A stretch of DNA of 64,000 bases, from positions 1,860,001-1,924,000 of the forward strand of contig NZ_CP003915.1 in assembly GCF_000521505.1 (NCBI RefSeq), read 5' to 3'. The position numbers and the translations under genes were made by a program. Positions 1 through 9,210 of the stretch are shown here, one piece after another. Each line of letters begins with the position of its first letter. Position 1 is the first letter of the stretch. The notes beneath the pieces were generated by a model. That model saw only the letters and a list, made by a program, of their open reading frames with translations, searched no databases and was not told where the DNA came from. Source of the DNA: Advenella mimigardefordensis DPN7. Lineage in GTDB: Bacteria; Pseudomonadota; Gammaproteobacteria; Burkholderiales; Burkholderiaceae_B.

Positions 1-984
1 CATGCGGGTGGACTATCCATGGGCGCAGTCTGGGATACCGCCTCATCACGGTTGTCCGGCAGGCCGGGCGATGCGGTACTGGACATCCCGTTCAGGGCGA
101 TTTCACCTGCTGGCTATTTTGGCCTGAATGCGTTGCTATCTGCTTCCCTGCAGAGCCTGGCTCAGGAAGGACAGGCCGTGGTCTTGGCACAGCCGCAATT
201 GATGGCGCGTAGCGGAGCGACTGCAGAGTTTCTGGCTGGTGGCGAGGTGCCTTATGTGACGACCGACAAAAACGGCCAGAACCAGACCATCTTCAAGCCC
301 TATGGGGTAAGTCTGCACATTACGCCGCGCATCCAGAAAAATGGCAATGTGCGATCAAAAATCGAAGTTGAGGTCAGCTCGGTCGATGCGTCCATGGCGG
401 TCAATGGCGGCCCCGCGCTTAAAACCCGGCGTACCTCCACAGAGTTTAATGTACAGTCCGGGCAGACACTGGTGCTGGCCGGATTTGTGTCGCGTGATCA
501 GTTTCGTAATGTCGACAAGCTGCCCGGCGTGGGGGATCTGCCTATTCTGGGCGCACTGTTTCGCTCAAACCGGTTTCAGCGCAATGAAACTGAGCTGGCG
601 ATATTTGTGCGCCCTGTTGTGGTCTCGGCAGATAATCAGGACCTGCAAAAGCGCGCGGCCCGTTCACGCACCATCATAGACGAGACGTTTAAAAGTCCAC
701 CGATACTGAATACGCCAGTGACAGCGGATAAGGCCGATGAATCGCAAGCGGAATTGACCGTCGCCAAACGCAGTTACCCCATCTGGATTCCCTCGGGGCA
801 AAAATGGCAGTACTCACGCAAGGTACCGGCAGCCGACAGTATAGCCAGTACCGCTAGCGTGGCGGACAAGCGCGACCGTGTCGCCCAACGTACGCGCCCG
901 GTGCCGATACGAGTGCGTCATTCCCGATGGAAGCCTGTTCTGCGCTTGAAGATCTCCGATGCCGAGCAAATTGTCTCAAGGTGA
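1..984 (+). CDS. Tad/Flp pilus secretin (RcpA/CpaC family), 3' part
   Basis: Outer-membrane secretin that forms the exit pore for Flp pili. The frame is open from the first base, so the true start lies upstream of the window; 327 residues are visible. The secretin domain shows the conserved VPY stretch, a SGQTLVLAGF segment and the family signature GDLPILGALF before the last amphipathic strand. After the domain there is an unusual tail of roughly 110 residues, rich in Ser, Ala, Arg and Lys, with no recognisable fold. The FHA-TadA gene begins 4 bases after the stop codon, so the two are co-transcribed. Family assignment is firm; assignment to Tad rather than another secretion system rests on the tadA-tadB-tadC neighbours. 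Confidence 0.9.
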   Translation, partial: HAGGLSMGAVWDTASSRLSGRPGDAVLDIPFRAISPAGYFGLNALLSASLQSLAQEGQAVVLAQPQLMARSGATAEFLAGGEVPYVTTDKNGQNQTIFKPYGVSLHITPRIQKNGNVRSKIEVEVSSVDASMAVNGGPALKTRRTSTEFNVQSGQTLVLAGFVSRDQFRNVDKLPGVGDLPILGALFRSNRFQRNETELAIFVRPVVVSADNQDLQKRAARSRTIIDETFKSPPILNTPVTADKADESQAELTVAKRSYPIWIPSGQKWQYSRKVPAADSIASTASVADKRDRVAQRTRPVPIRVRHSRWKPVLRLKISDAEQIVSR

Positions 985-988
985 AACA

Positions 989-3046
989 ATGATTGTGATT
1001 GACATGCACTTTGAAGATGGCATGGTGGAGCGTCGCCAATATGCGTTACCGCTCATGGTGGGACGACAAAAGGATTGTCACATTTGCTTGCGCAGTTGGC
1101 GCGTGGCCCGGCAACATGCTCGGCTGGTTCAGCGACAGGCTGGCGTTTTCATTGAAGATATGGGGACACTTGCCGGCACCATGGTCAATGGCTTGCGTAT
1201 TACTGAATACGGGCCCTTGGCGGTTGCCGATGAAATACTGATCGGCCCGTGCCGTATGGTCGTCAGTGAGGTATTGGTTGGGAACAGGCACGGAAACATG
1301 TCAGGTAACCCTGCCGATGAGCGTCATTACGGGCAAGGGCTGGCCGGCAGCGCTTTGGCAGAAGGGCAGGGTCTGGCTCAGGGACACTGTCAGGGGTCAC
1401 ATCCGCCACCATATCAGCGATCACATCAACGATCACGTCAACCATCACGTCATATACCACTGTTGCTGTCGGATGACACGCGCCACCGGGTTGCTTATGG
1501 TTCACCAGATATGCCGCTCAACAAACTCAGAGAGCACGGTTCCGCAATAGCGGATGACGCAAGCGCAGCCATCGCGCAGTCGGTGCGGACCCCGGACTCA
1601 ATCGGCTCGCCAGGCGCGTCGGCATCAATTGCCCGGCAGCAACCGGGCGCGGAGTCTGGCACCGAATCGGGCGCGAAATCTGGCACTCAGCAAGCAACTG
1701 ATCACAACTACGCTATGCGCGATCAGCGCTGGCAATTGCAGTTGCATGCCAGCCTGTTGCAGGCGCTTGACTTGCGGCGTAAAGATGTCTCGCAGATGAC
1801 AGACTCGGCGTTGCGACTGGAGGCGGCCGTGATGCTTGACCGTATCCTCGCCGAAAATCTGGCCCTGCCGGCAGATGTGGACCGTGAACGCCTGAAGCAA
1901 TGCGTACTGGATGAAGCGATCGGACTCGGGCCGCTGGAACCCTTATTGGCAGACCCGACCATTACCGAAATCATGGTGAACCGCTACGATGAGTTGTTCA
2001 TCGAAAAGGCCGGACGACTGATGCGCTATGACGGCCGATTCAGCAGTGAAAAATCGGTGCTTGGTGTGATCGAGCGCATTGTAACGCCTCTGGGGCGACG
2101 CATCGACGAAAGCTCGCCCATGGTCGATGCGCGTCTGAAGGACGGCTCTCGCGTGAATGCGATTATCCCGCCTGTTGCCTTGCGCGGCGCCAGCCTGACC
2201 ATTCGCAAATTCCCGGATTTTCGGCCCGGGATGAACGATCTGCTGCGGCTGGGCTCGCTGGACGCCGCCATGCAGCAATTTCTCACGCTCTGCGTGCAGC
2301 ATCGCAAGAATCTCATTGTCTCGGGTGGCACCGGTTCCGGCAAAACCACCTTGCTTAATGTGCTGTCCAATTGCATACCTGAGCACGAGCGAATTATCAC
2401 CATTGAGGATGCAGCAGAGTTACGCCTGAATCACGTGCACCTGGTCGCGCTTGAAGCGCGTCCGGCCAATCTTGAAGGCAAAGGCCAGGTGCAAATCCGC
2501 GACCTGGTCCGAAACGCCCTGCGTATGCGCCCGGACAGAATTGTGGTGGGAGAGTGCAGGGGCGCGGAAGCATTTGATATGCTAGGGGCGATGAATACCG
2601 GCCACGAAGGCTCGCTAACCACCTTGCATGCCAATACGCCACGGGATGCGCTGGCGCGCCTGGAAACCATGATCCTGATGGCCGGTATGGATCTGCCTTT
2701 GGCTGCAGTAAGGGAACATATTGCCGGCAGCATCCATTTTATTGTGCAGCAAAGTCGGCTTTCCTGCGGCAGACGGCTGATCACGTCGATCACGGAAATT
2801 TGCGGCCTGGAAAGCGGTGTGATCAAGTCACAGGAAATCTTTCGCTTTGATCGCAAGGGAGTCGGCGCCTTTATGGGATTGGGCATTGCGCCTGACTGTT
2901 TTGATGTCTTGCGTGAACAGGGCGTGCCGATCAATATGGAAATGTTCAGCCAGTATACGCCCGCTGGTAGCGGCGCCGGTGCGCTCGTGTCTCAGGACAA
3001 TCAACCGTTAGAATCACAAATGTCATTGCAGGAGTGTCCACTATGA
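989..3046 (+). CDS. FHA-domain fused TadA/CpaF pilus ATPase
   Basis: Secretion ATPase that powers Flp pilus assembly at the inner membrane. The ATG at 989 is chosen because AAGGTG (978-983) precedes it; an in-frame ATG at 959 would overlap the secretin gene. Residues about 20-95 look like a forkhead-associated domain (GR, then S...RQHARL, then VNG). A disordered Ser/Gly/His linker follows, with three 12-bp coding repeats (1415-1450) and a [14 protein letters not shown] stretch. The CpaF core follows, with Walker A GGTGSGKT at residues 446-453, the acidic box IEDAAEL, and Walker B-like RIVVGECRG followed by TTLHAN. At 685 residues it is about 200 longer than ordinary TadA. FHA domains bind phosphothreonine, so regulation by a Ser/Thr kinase is an inference. 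Its stop overlaps the tadB start as ATGA. Confidence 0.93.
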   Translation: MIVIDMHFEDGMVERRQYALPLMVGRQKDCHICLRSWRVARQHARLVQRQAGVFIEDMGTLAGTMVNGLRITEYGPLAVADEILIGPCRMVVSEVLVGNRHGNMSGNPADERHYGQGLAGSALAEGQGLAQGHCQGSHPPPYQRSHQRSRQPSRHIPLLLSDDTRHRVAYGSPDMPLNKLREHGSAIADDASAAIAQSVRTPDSIGSPGASASIARQQPGAESGTESGAKSGTQQATDHNYAMRDQRWQLQLHASLLQALDLRRKDVSQMTDSALRLEAAVMLDRILAENLALPADVDRERLKQCVLDEAIGLGPLEPLLADPTITEIMVNRYDELFIEKAGRLMRYDGRFSSEKSVLGVIERIVTPLGRRIDESSPMVDARLKDGSRVNAIIPPVALRGASLTIRKFPDFRPGMNDLLRLGSLDAAMQQFLTLCVQHRKNLIVSGGTGSGKTTLLNVLSNCIPEHERIITIEDAAELRLNHVHLVALEARPANLEGKGQVQIRDLVRNALRMRPDRIVVGECRGAEAFDMLGAMNTGHEGSLTTLHANTPRDALARLETMILMAGMDLPLAAVREHIAGSIHFIVQQSRLSCGRRLITSITEICGLESGVIKSQEIFRFDRKGVGAFMGLGIAPDCFDVLREQGVPINMEMFSQYTPAGSGAGALVSQDNQPLESQMSLQECPL

Positions 3047-3888
3047 TCTGGATTGCACTGCTGTTTACCGCGATATTTATTGCAGTTGTCTTTGTATTGC
3101 TGCAGCAAACACTCGGCCGCATGTTTAAAAACTGGGAAGAGCGAGTCAAGACCGATACCACCCGCAAGTTGCAGGATTTTTTTCTGTTTATCGATCCGTC
3201 GGCGCTATGGTCGGGCAATGTTGTGCTGTCACTTTTGCTGGCCGTCATTACCTGGGTGTTAAGTAGCTTGTGGTGGTTGGGTGTCGTACTCGGTTTGCTC
3301 GTCTTTGTGGCACCGAACTGGCTGGTCGCCCGCATGCGCAGGCGACGTCTTGCACAGTTTGATGGACAATTGCCTGCCATGCTGCTGGCACTTGCCGGTG
3401 CCTTGCGGGCCGGGGCTGGTGTGCAGGCGGCAATCGGACAAATAACGATGCAGGCAGCTGCGCCGCTCTCACAGGAATTCGGACTGGTACAGCGACAGCA
3501 GCGCTTGGGTGTCTCTTTCGAGCAAAGCCTGGATGATCTGTTTGCCCGCATGCCTTCAGAGTCCACCGGCTTGCTGGTTTCAGCACTGAAAATCGCGAAT
3601 CAAAGCGGCGGGAATCTTGCCGAAGCACTCGAACGGATCGCCCAAACACTGCAGGCTCGCCAGCAAATACAGGGACGAATTCGGGCGTTGACTTCACAAG
3701 GGAAAATGCAGGCGTGGGTCATGGCGGGATTGCCATTGTTATTGATGGTTGTGCTCAATATGCTGGATCCCGCAGCCATGTCGCCGCTGTGGTTCCATCC
3801 GGCAGGCTGGACAGTACTGGTCATCATCTTTATGCTGGAAGCGCTGGGTATTTGGCTGATTCTCAAAATTGTGAATATCGATATTTAA
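3043..3888 (+). CDS. tadB: Tad pilus inner-membrane platform protein TadB
   Basis: Polytopic membrane protein of the T2SS F family, 281 residues, which with TadC forms the platform on which the TadA ATPase acts. It has an N-terminal hydrophobic segment, a membrane pair near residues 55-85, the cytoplasmic helical domain (LPAMLLALAGALRAGAGV, then LGVSFEQSLDDL and the SGGNLAEALE motif), and two C-terminal membrane segments. The ATG at 3043 is preferred over the in-frame GTG at 3034: GGAG at 3031-3034 is well spaced for it, and it overlaps the preceding stop by 4 bases, which suggests translational coupling. Confidence 0.9.
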   Translation: MIWIALLFTAIFIAVVFVLLQQTLGRMFKNWEERVKTDTTRKLQDFFLFIDPSALWSGNVVLSLLLAVITWVLSSLWWLGVVLGLLVFVAPNWLVARMRRRRLAQFDGQLPAMLLALAGALRAGAGVQAAIGQITMQAAAPLSQEFGLVQRQQRLGVSFEQSLDDLFARMPSESTGLLVSALKIANQSGGNLAEALERIAQTLQARQQIQGRIRALTSQGKMQAWVMAGLPLLLMVVLNMLDPAAMSPLWFHPAGWTVLVIIFMLEALGIWLILKIVNIDI

Positions 3889-3901
3889 ATAGGCACAGGA
3901 A

Positions 3902-4777
3902 ATGGCATTCTGGATCAGTAGCATTTTCACAGGTCTTTCTATTTGCCTTGGCCTGTACCTGTTGTTGTCACCGGCAGGCAACAAGGTTGTTGTGCCACAG
4001 GCATATCAGGAGAAAAGAGTCTTTGTTCTACTATGGCCGTGGATTCACGTGTTGGGGCTCGCCGTTATTCCGTTTTTTTCGTGGCGATATCGGGCGCGCT
4101 TACTGTCATTGCTGCGCGCCGCCGGGCTGGAGCGGATAGCACAAATTGATCACATCGCCGGCATCCAGTGTCTGTGCGCCTGCTGCGTTTTTGCAGGTGC
4201 CGTTTTTATACAAATGCCGCAACTGAATGCGCGCCCTCTGGCCGTGCTCTCTATTGCATGTGTCATTGCGCTGGCAGGGTCGCTGCTGCCGCTGTTGTGG
4301 CTGCGGGAACGTGGTCTCAGGCGCAGGCAACGCATTCTGCGCGAGTTGCCGTTGCTGCTTGATATGACCACCCTGTGCGTAGAGGCCGGCCAGAACCTGC
4401 AGGGCGCTCTGCATCACACGGCAAGCCTGTGCGCACCAGGTATTTTGCGCGATGAACTCAATTACTGCCTGAGTGAAATTCGCACCGGCAGGCCGCGCAT
4501 CGAAGCGCTCAGAGCAATGGCCGTGCGCACCGGTACTGCGGAAGTGTCCTTGTGGGTTGCAGCCATTGCACAGGCCGAAAGCATGGGCATGTCGCTGGGC
4601 CCGTTATTACGTTCGCAGTCGGATCAGCGCAGGCAGGAGCGTTTTCATCGAGCTGAGAAACTGGCTCTGGAAGCGCCGGTAAAAATGCTGTTGCCATTAA
4701 TTTTCTGTATTTTTCCCTGCACCTTTATTGTTCTGGCGTTTCCCATTGTGATGAAAATCCTGCAATCGGGTGTGTAA
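3902..4777 (+). CDS. tadC: Tad pilus inner-membrane platform protein TadC
   Basis: Second T2SS F family platform protein, 291 residues. It has an N-terminal membrane segment, further membrane helices around residues 45-65 and 95-140, a cytoplasmic helical domain (ELPLLLDMTTLCVEAGQNL, then the SMGMSLGPLLRSQSDQ motif) and a C-terminal hydrophobic hairpin ending in FPIVMKILQ. An AGGA sits just upstream of the ATG, 13 bases after tadB. No tadD or tadG homologue follows in the window, so this end of the Tad cluster stops here apart from the DUF192 gene that overlaps its stop codon. Confidence 0.9.
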   Translation: MAFWISSIFTGLSICLGLYLLLSPAGNKVVVPQAYQEKRVFVLLWPWIHVLGLAVIPFFSWRYRARLLSLLRAAGLERIAQIDHIAGIQCLCACCVFAGAVFIQMPQLNARPLAVLSIACVIALAGSLLPLLWLRERGLRRRQRILRELPLLLDMTTLCVEAGQNLQGALHHTASLCAPGILRDELNYCLSEIRTGRPRIEALRAMAVRTGTAEVSLWVAAIAQAESMGMSLGPLLRSQSDQRRQERFHRAEKLALEAPVKMLLPLIFCIFPCTFIVLAFPIVMKILQSGV

Positions 4778-5372
4778 ACGCATTTATCGTTCTCATATAC
4801 TTTTTCGTCTGGTCAATACCATGTCTCTGACAAACATCGCTGCATTTTCAAACAAGCCTGCATCTCCTGAAGGATTCGTATCAGCAAATACCGTCACATC
4901 AACAAACGCTTTCGCACCAACAAACGATTTCGCTTCAGCAAACACCGTAGCATCAGCAAACACCGTAGCATCAGCAAACACCGTAGCATCAGCAAACACC
5001 GTAGCATCAGCAAACACCGTCGCATCAGCAGATACTTCATCATTCACCCCGTCCGCATACACCTTAATCACAGTTGACCGGTTTTTCCCGCGGCTGATAG
5101 GATTAATGGGAAGGAAAACGATTGATCCGTTGCGGGTATGCCACTTTGTGCCGTGCAATAGCATCCACACCTTCGGCATGGCATTTCCGCTTACGGTTAT
5201 TTTTCTGGACAGACAAATGCGTCTATTGCGGGTCATTAATCATCTTGCGCCTGCGCGTGTCGCCTGGCATTGGCGGGCCTGTTCTGTACTTGAGCTACGC
5301 GCAGGATCGATTACGTCTGGTAGGCAAGCGCAGGCGCTGGTGGCCTCACTCTTTCCCGAAAATGGTGTTTAA
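4770..5372 (+). CDS. DUF192 family protein with N-terminal hexapeptide repeats
   Basis: The C-terminal part (about residues 105-200) matches the DUF192 family, a small beta-rich domain of unknown function often exported or membrane linked: RLIGLMGRK, then CNSIHTFGM, FLDRQMRLL and VLELRAG. The N-terminal half is a low-complexity stretch of nine hexapeptides related to ASANTV, encoded by an 18-bp tandem array. The start is uncertain: GTG at 4770 overlaps the tadC stop by 8 bases (coupling possible), while ATG at 4821 removes the first 17 residues; neither has a strong ribosome-binding site. A link to the Tad apparatus is inferred only from position. The repeats could vary in number between strains. 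Confidence 0.75.
   Translation: MCKRIYRSHILFRLVNTMSLTNIAAFSNKPASPEGFVSANTVTSTNAFAPTNDFASANTVASANTVASANTVASANTVASANTVASADTSSFTPSAYTLITVDRFFPRLIGLMGRKTIDPLRVCHFVPCNSIHTFGMAFPLTVIFLDRQMRLLRVINHLAPARVAWHWRACSVLELRAGSITSGRQAQALVASLFPENGV
4878..5039 (+). repeat. Nine-unit 18-bp coding tandem repeat
   Basis: Nine consecutive 18-bp units. Units 5 to 7 (4950-5003) are identical, and units 4 (4932-4949) and 8 (5004-5021) differ from them at one base each; the three units upstream and the last one (5022-5039) are degenerate. They encode VSANTV, TSTNAF, APTNDF, five ASANTV and ASADTS. Homogeneous central units flanked by diverged ones are typical of an array that expands by slippage in its middle. The unit length keeps the reading frame, so copy number can change without breaking the gene. 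Confidence 0.95.
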
Positions 5373-5495
5373 AAAAGCTCGATCCGACACAGTCCGCTAG
5401 TCTGCGACCGTAGCCAAAACCCCCGTCGTTTCATGAACCGCAGCCACAGCCATAGTCCAACCTTTCAGGAAAAACCAGCGACCCGCCGCAAACCA

Positions 5496-6380
5496 TTATG
5501 TGGCTTTATAGAATCCCAGTATGATCTCAATAGCCCGGCTGACGATCGGATCCTGCTTTTTGCCGGACCATATTACAGACGTAATAGAGCGCTGGGTGTG
5601 CTCGAATTCCAGAAACCGCAGATCAGGCAGGCCGCAGTGTTGCATACAGGCCGGGACCAGTGATACCCCCATGTTCCGGGAAACCATGCTCAGAATACTC
5701 AGCCAGTGGCGCGTTTCGTCGACTGCCCTGGGAAAAAAACCGGAACTGATGCACATCGACAAGAGGATTTCATAATAAACCGGAGATACATGACGGGAAA
5801 AAAAGATGAATCGCTGCGTACTGAAGTCGGCAAGGGCATGGGACCGATTCTGCAGTACCGGATTGTCCTTGTGCACGCATAACAGGAATGGTTCGGAAAC
5901 AATCTCCTTGTCGTGCAGGTCGGCCGGTAACTTGTTGCTATGAATGAATCCCACGTCAACATGGCCCATGGCCACTTTATCGACAATATCACCCGAATTG
6001 GATTCGGCCAGTTCAATATTGATCTGCCCACCCTCGGGGGCCAGCAGTTGCAGCAGTGTCGGCAGGCCGCGATACACCATGGAGCCCACAAAGCCGATAC
6101 GCAGGCGTCCGCTCTCGGTCGTGTGTTGAAGGCGGTTTTTGAGTGAGCTGGCATGGCTGAGCAGGAACAGCGCTTCCTTGTAGAGCACGGCGCCGGCAGG
6201 CGTTAAGCTGACATGTCGGCTGTTGCGTTCAAATAGTTGTGCGCCCATTTTTTCCTCAAGCTGCCGGATAGCCAGACTCAACGGTGGCTGTGAAATGTTC
6301 AGGCGTGCCGCAGCCTTGCTGAAATTGAGGGTTTCGGCAACGGCGACAAAATAGCGAAGGGTACGCAGGTCCAGATCCAT
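5496..6380 (-). CDS. LysR-family transcriptional regulator
   Basis: 294-residue LysR-type regulator. It has the N-terminal winged helix-turn-helix (LRTLRYFVAVAETLNFSKAAARLNISQPPLSLAIRQLEE) and a co-inducer binding domain starting near GRLRIGFVGS, resembling the BenM/CatM-like subgroup. It is divergent from the acyl-CoA dehydrogenase at 6482, with 101 AT-rich bases between them, so it probably controls that catabolic module and itself. No Shine-Dalgarno is visible before the ATG; a palindrome with a T-N11-A core lies 3 bases upstream of the start codon. The inducer is unknown; an acyl-CoA or aromatic acid is a guess from the neighbours. Confidence 0.92.
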   Translation of the reverse strand: MDLDLRTLRYFVAVAETLNFSKAAARLNISQPPLSLAIRQLEEKMGAQLFERNSRHVSLTPAGAVLYKEALFLLSHASSLKNRLQHTTESGRLRIGFVGSMVYRGLPTLLQLLAPEGGQINIELAESNSGDIVDKVAMGHVDVGFIHSNKLPADLHDKEIVSEPFLLCVHKDNPVLQNRSHALADFSTQRFIFFSRHVSPVYYEILLSMCISSGFFPRAVDETRHWLSILSMVSRNMGVSLVPACMQHCGLPDLRFLEFEHTQRSITSVIWSGKKQDPIVSRAIEIILGFYKAT

Positions 6381-6382
6381 AT

Positions 6383-6401
6383 CTATATATTATATGTATA
6401 G
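6383..6401. promoter_or_regulatory. Candidate LysR operator between lysR and the acyl-CoA dehydrogenase
   Basis: Imperfect 19-bp palindrome CTATATATTATATGTATAG, with CTATA/TATAG arms and a T-N11-A core as known for LysR-family sites. It abuts the regulator's start codon and is about 80 bp from the divergent gene. The region is very AT-rich, so chance palindromes are likely. Confidence 0.4.
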
Positions 6402-6481
6402 TTGAAGATAAAAATAGTATTTCCATATATATATCGAATTTATTACGCTGTGCCTATTACCCAAATTCAAAAGGCCAGAGC

Positions 6482-8155
6482 ATGGAGACAAATAATATTC
6501 CCGACAGCCGGGGCAGCAATTTCTTTACGCAGGACCCTTATTCCGGCGCCTTATTGAAAACCTATCTTCCCGCAGCGTTATATGCACACCTGCTGCCGGT
6601 GTTCAATGAGCTGGGTGCCGCTGTCGGTTCACGCCTGGATGAGCTGGCCGATACGGCCGATAAAAATCCGCCCGTGCTGTCAGTGCGTGATCGCCAGGGG
6701 CAGGACGCCTGCGTTATTAGCAAACATCCGGCTTACGTTGAACTGGAAAAAATGGCTTATGAAACGCTTGGCCTGGCCGCCATGTCGCATCGCCCCGGGG
6801 TATTGGGCTGGGATCAGCCGTTTCCACCCGCGGCCAAGTATGCCTTGTCGCATTTGTTTGTGCAGGCCGAATTCGGCTTGTGCTGCCCGGTGAGTATGAC
6901 CGATTCGCTGGCACGCACACTCAAAAAATTCGGCGATCCGGCTCTGGTTGAACAGGTCTTGCCGCAGGTGACGGCCCCCGATTTTGCCGATCTGCAACAG
7001 GGTGCCATGTTCATGACCGAACAGGCTGCCGGATCCGATGTCAGCGCGACGCAGGTGGTTGCCACACCGCACGATGATGGACATTGGCGGCTGACGGGCG
7101 ACAAGTGGTTTTGTTCGAACCCGGACGCGGGCTTTGCCATGGTGCTGGCACGCAGCGAAGAAGCGGAGGGGCTCAAGGGGGTGTCGCTGTTTCTATTGCC
7201 CAGAACCTGCGCTGACGGCACGCTCAATCAGTATCGAATTCTACGGCTGAAAGACAAACTGGGCACCCGTTCCATGGCCAGTGGTGAAATCCGCCTGGAA
7301 GGCGCTTTTGCGTGGCTGGTAGGTACAAGGGGCAAAGGGTTTCAGCAGATGGCTGACATGATCAACAACTCCAGACTGTCCAACGGAATGCGTGCTGCCG
7401 GCCTGATGCGTCGTGCGGTCAGCGAAGCAATCTATTTCAGCAGTCAGAGAAAAGCATTTGGTAAGCGCCTGATTGAGATGCCTTTAATGCAACGACAACT
7501 GGTCAAGATGATGACGCGGGCCGAGCAGGCTCGGTCGGTCATGTTCCAGACCGCAAGAGCGCTGGAAAAGGCGGATGGCGGCGATGCGTTCGCAAAGGAT
7601 TTGCTGCGGATTCTTACACCATTGATCAAGTTCCGTGCCTGCCGTGACGCCCGCGTGGTAACTGGTGATGCCATGGAAGTACGTGGTGGCTGCGGCTACA
7701 TTGAAGAGTGGACCGAGCCACGCCTGATGCGCGATGCGCACCTGGGCTCCATCTGGGAAGGCACCAGTAATATCGTGGCGCTCGATGTACTGCGAGCGAT
7801 CCGCAAGAGTAACGGCCTGAGCGCGCTGCAGACCTATGTGCAGACGCTGCTGGAAAACGGCCTGCCATGCGACGCGTCTCTGGTCGAGCTGCAGGCCGAT
7901 TGCATCAACAAAACATTTGCGCTGGCACGCAGCGTGGCCGATACCGAAGACGCCGTTATGGCGCGTCAGGTTGGATCGGCGCTGTATCACGTGGCTGCGC
8001 TTGCCAGCATGCGCTGGGAAGCCGCTCATGCCGGACTGGAAACGCGGGCGATACTGGCCGATCAGATATTGATTCATCGTCTGGCGCCGCGTGATCCATT
8101 ATCACAGACGAAATACGAGGGCGAGATGCAGGCCCTGCTGGCTTACGCGCTGTAA
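6482..8155 (+). CDS. Acyl-CoA dehydrogenase, AidB-like family
   Basis: 557-residue flavoprotein oxidising an acyl-CoA to the 2-enoyl-CoA. It shows the family signatures MTEQAAGSDVSAT (FAD/substrate loop), TGDKWFCSN, KLGTRSMASGEI and, in the C-terminal helical domain, RGGCGYIEEW followed by the IWEGTSN catalytic-region motif. Its length and the MSHRPGVLGW/PVSMTDS motifs place it with the AidB-like long acyl-CoA dehydrogenases rather than the short-chain type of about 380 residues. It is divergent from the LysR gene and probably the first gene of the module with the Bug receptor and CoA-transferase. Substrate unknown. Confidence 0.88.
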   Translation: METNNIPDSRGSNFFTQDPYSGALLKTYLPAALYAHLLPVFNELGAAVGSRLDELADTADKNPPVLSVRDRQGQDACVISKHPAYVELEKMAYETLGLAAMSHRPGVLGWDQPFPPAAKYALSHLFVQAEFGLCCPVSMTDSLARTLKKFGDPALVEQVLPQVTAPDFADLQQGAMFMTEQAAGSDVSATQVVATPHDDGHWRLTGDKWFCSNPDAGFAMVLARSEEAEGLKGVSLFLLPRTCADGTLNQYRILRLKDKLGTRSMASGEIRLEGAFAWLVGTRGKGFQQMADMINNSRLSNGMRAAGLMRRAVSEAIYFSSQRKAFGKRLIEMPLMQRQLVKMMTRAEQARSVMFQTARALEKADGGDAFAKDLLRILTPLIKFRACRDARVVTGDAMEVRGGCGYIEEWTEPRLMRDAHLGSIWEGTSNIVALDVLRAIRKSNGLSALQTYVQTLLENGLPCDASLVELQADCINKTFALARSVADTEDAVMARQVGSALYHVAALASMRWEAAHAGLETRAILADQILIHRLAPRDPLSQTKYEGEMQALLAYAL

Positions 8156-8227
8156 TCTGCATTCCTATCCAATTTTTACAATATCCGCGACCGGCTATGT
8201 AGCACGGCTCGCGGGCAGAGGAGACCC

Positions 8228-9208
8228 ATGAGTACTTCAAGAATCTATGCCCTGGCGGGCTTGCTGGCTTGTCTGGTGTTGCCAGGCGCTGCCGTTGCCG
8301 CTGATCCCTTTCCATCAGAAATAGTCAAGCTGGTGGTGCCTTATCCGCCTGGCGGCCCTACCGATGCGCTGGCGCGCAGGCTGGCCCAGGGGGCCGGCAA
8401 GAAGCTGGGTACCACGATTGTGGTTGAAAACAAGGCCGGGGCTAATGGCAATATTGGCGCCGAGTATGTGGCGCGCGCCAAGCCGGACGGCTACACCATC
8501 ATGTTTGGCACTTCCGGGCCGCTGGCCATCAATGCCAGCATGTACAAAAAACTCGGCTATCAGCCGGAAACAAGTTTCACACCCATCATGAAACTTGGCC
8601 ACTTGCCCAACATTCTCGTAGTCAATCCCAGGCTTCCGGTCAAAAATGTACAGGAGTTGATTAGTTACGCCAAAGCCAATCCCGAGAAGGTGACCTATGC
8701 CTCCTCGGGCACCGGTGCGTCATCTCATCTGGCCGGCGTATTGTTCAACAGTATGGCCGGTACGCACATATTGCATGTGCCATATAAAGGAACCGGACCG
8801 GCGCTCAACGATTTGCTGGGTGGGCAGGTGTCCATGGCCTTTACCGATGTGCTCACTGCCTTGCCGCATATTCGCGATCACAAACTGAACGCGCTGGGGC
8901 TGGCTGCCGGTCAGCGCTCCAAAGCCTTGCCCGACTTGCCCACCATTGCGGAGCAGGGGCTGGACGGATATGACGTGAGCGTCTTTTTCGGTATTGTCGG
9001 GCCGGCAGGCATGCCTGAACAGGTCGTGTCGTCATTAAACGATGCCTTCAAGACCGCTATGGCAGAACCTGATATGCAGGCCACGCTGGCCAGCCAGGGT
9101 ATTGTAGAAGCGGACAAAAAAACACCTGAAGAACTGGCCCGGTTTATTCACAGCGAAGTGAAAAAGTGGCACGAGGTCATCACCAATGCATCCATCACGC
9201 TCGATTAA
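8228..9208 (+). CDS. Bug/TctC family periplasmic solute receptor
   Basis: 326-residue tripartite tricarboxylate receptor family protein, greatly expanded in Bordetella and relatives. It has a Sec signal peptide (cleavage after AVAA near residue 25), then the family landmarks VPYPPGGPTDALAR, NKAGANGNIGA, PDGYTIMFGT, the VTYASSGTGASSHLAG motif and HVPYKGTGPALNDLLGGQV. GAGGAGA precedes the ATG. No TctA/TctB membrane partners are nearby, which is common for Bug proteins. It sits between an acyl-CoA dehydrogenase and a CoA-transferase, so it probably binds a carboxylic acid catabolised by them. Confidence 0.93.
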   Translation: MSTSRIYALAGLLACLVLPGAAVAADPFPSEIVKLVVPYPPGGPTDALARRLAQGAGKKLGTTIVVENKAGANGNIGAEYVARAKPDGYTIMFGTSGPLAINASMYKKLGYQPETSFTPIMKLGHLPNILVVNPRLPVKNVQELISYAKANPEKVTYASSGTGASSHLAGVLFNSMAGTHILHVPYKGTGPALNDLLGGQVSMAFTDVLTALPHIRDHKLNALGLAAGQRSKALPDLPTIAEQGLDGYDVSVFFGIVGPAGMPEQVVSSLNDAFKTAMAEPDMQATLASQGIVEADKKTPEELARFIHSEVKKWHEVITNASITLD

Positions 9209-9210
9209 TT

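Noticed and set aside
4878..5039. CRISPR array
   Set aside because: Units are adjacent without spacers, only 18 bp, and in frame with a protein.
4793..5236. A 147-codon minus-strand frame with FADATV repeats
   Set aside because: It is the mirror of the 18-bp repeat array; the plus strand encodes the DUF192 domain downstream, the minus frame encodes nothing recognisable.
6381..6440. Transposon end or attachment site in the AT-rich lysR spacer
   Set aside because: No transposase or integrase, no matching repeat elsewhere in the window; a regulator operator explains the palindrome better.
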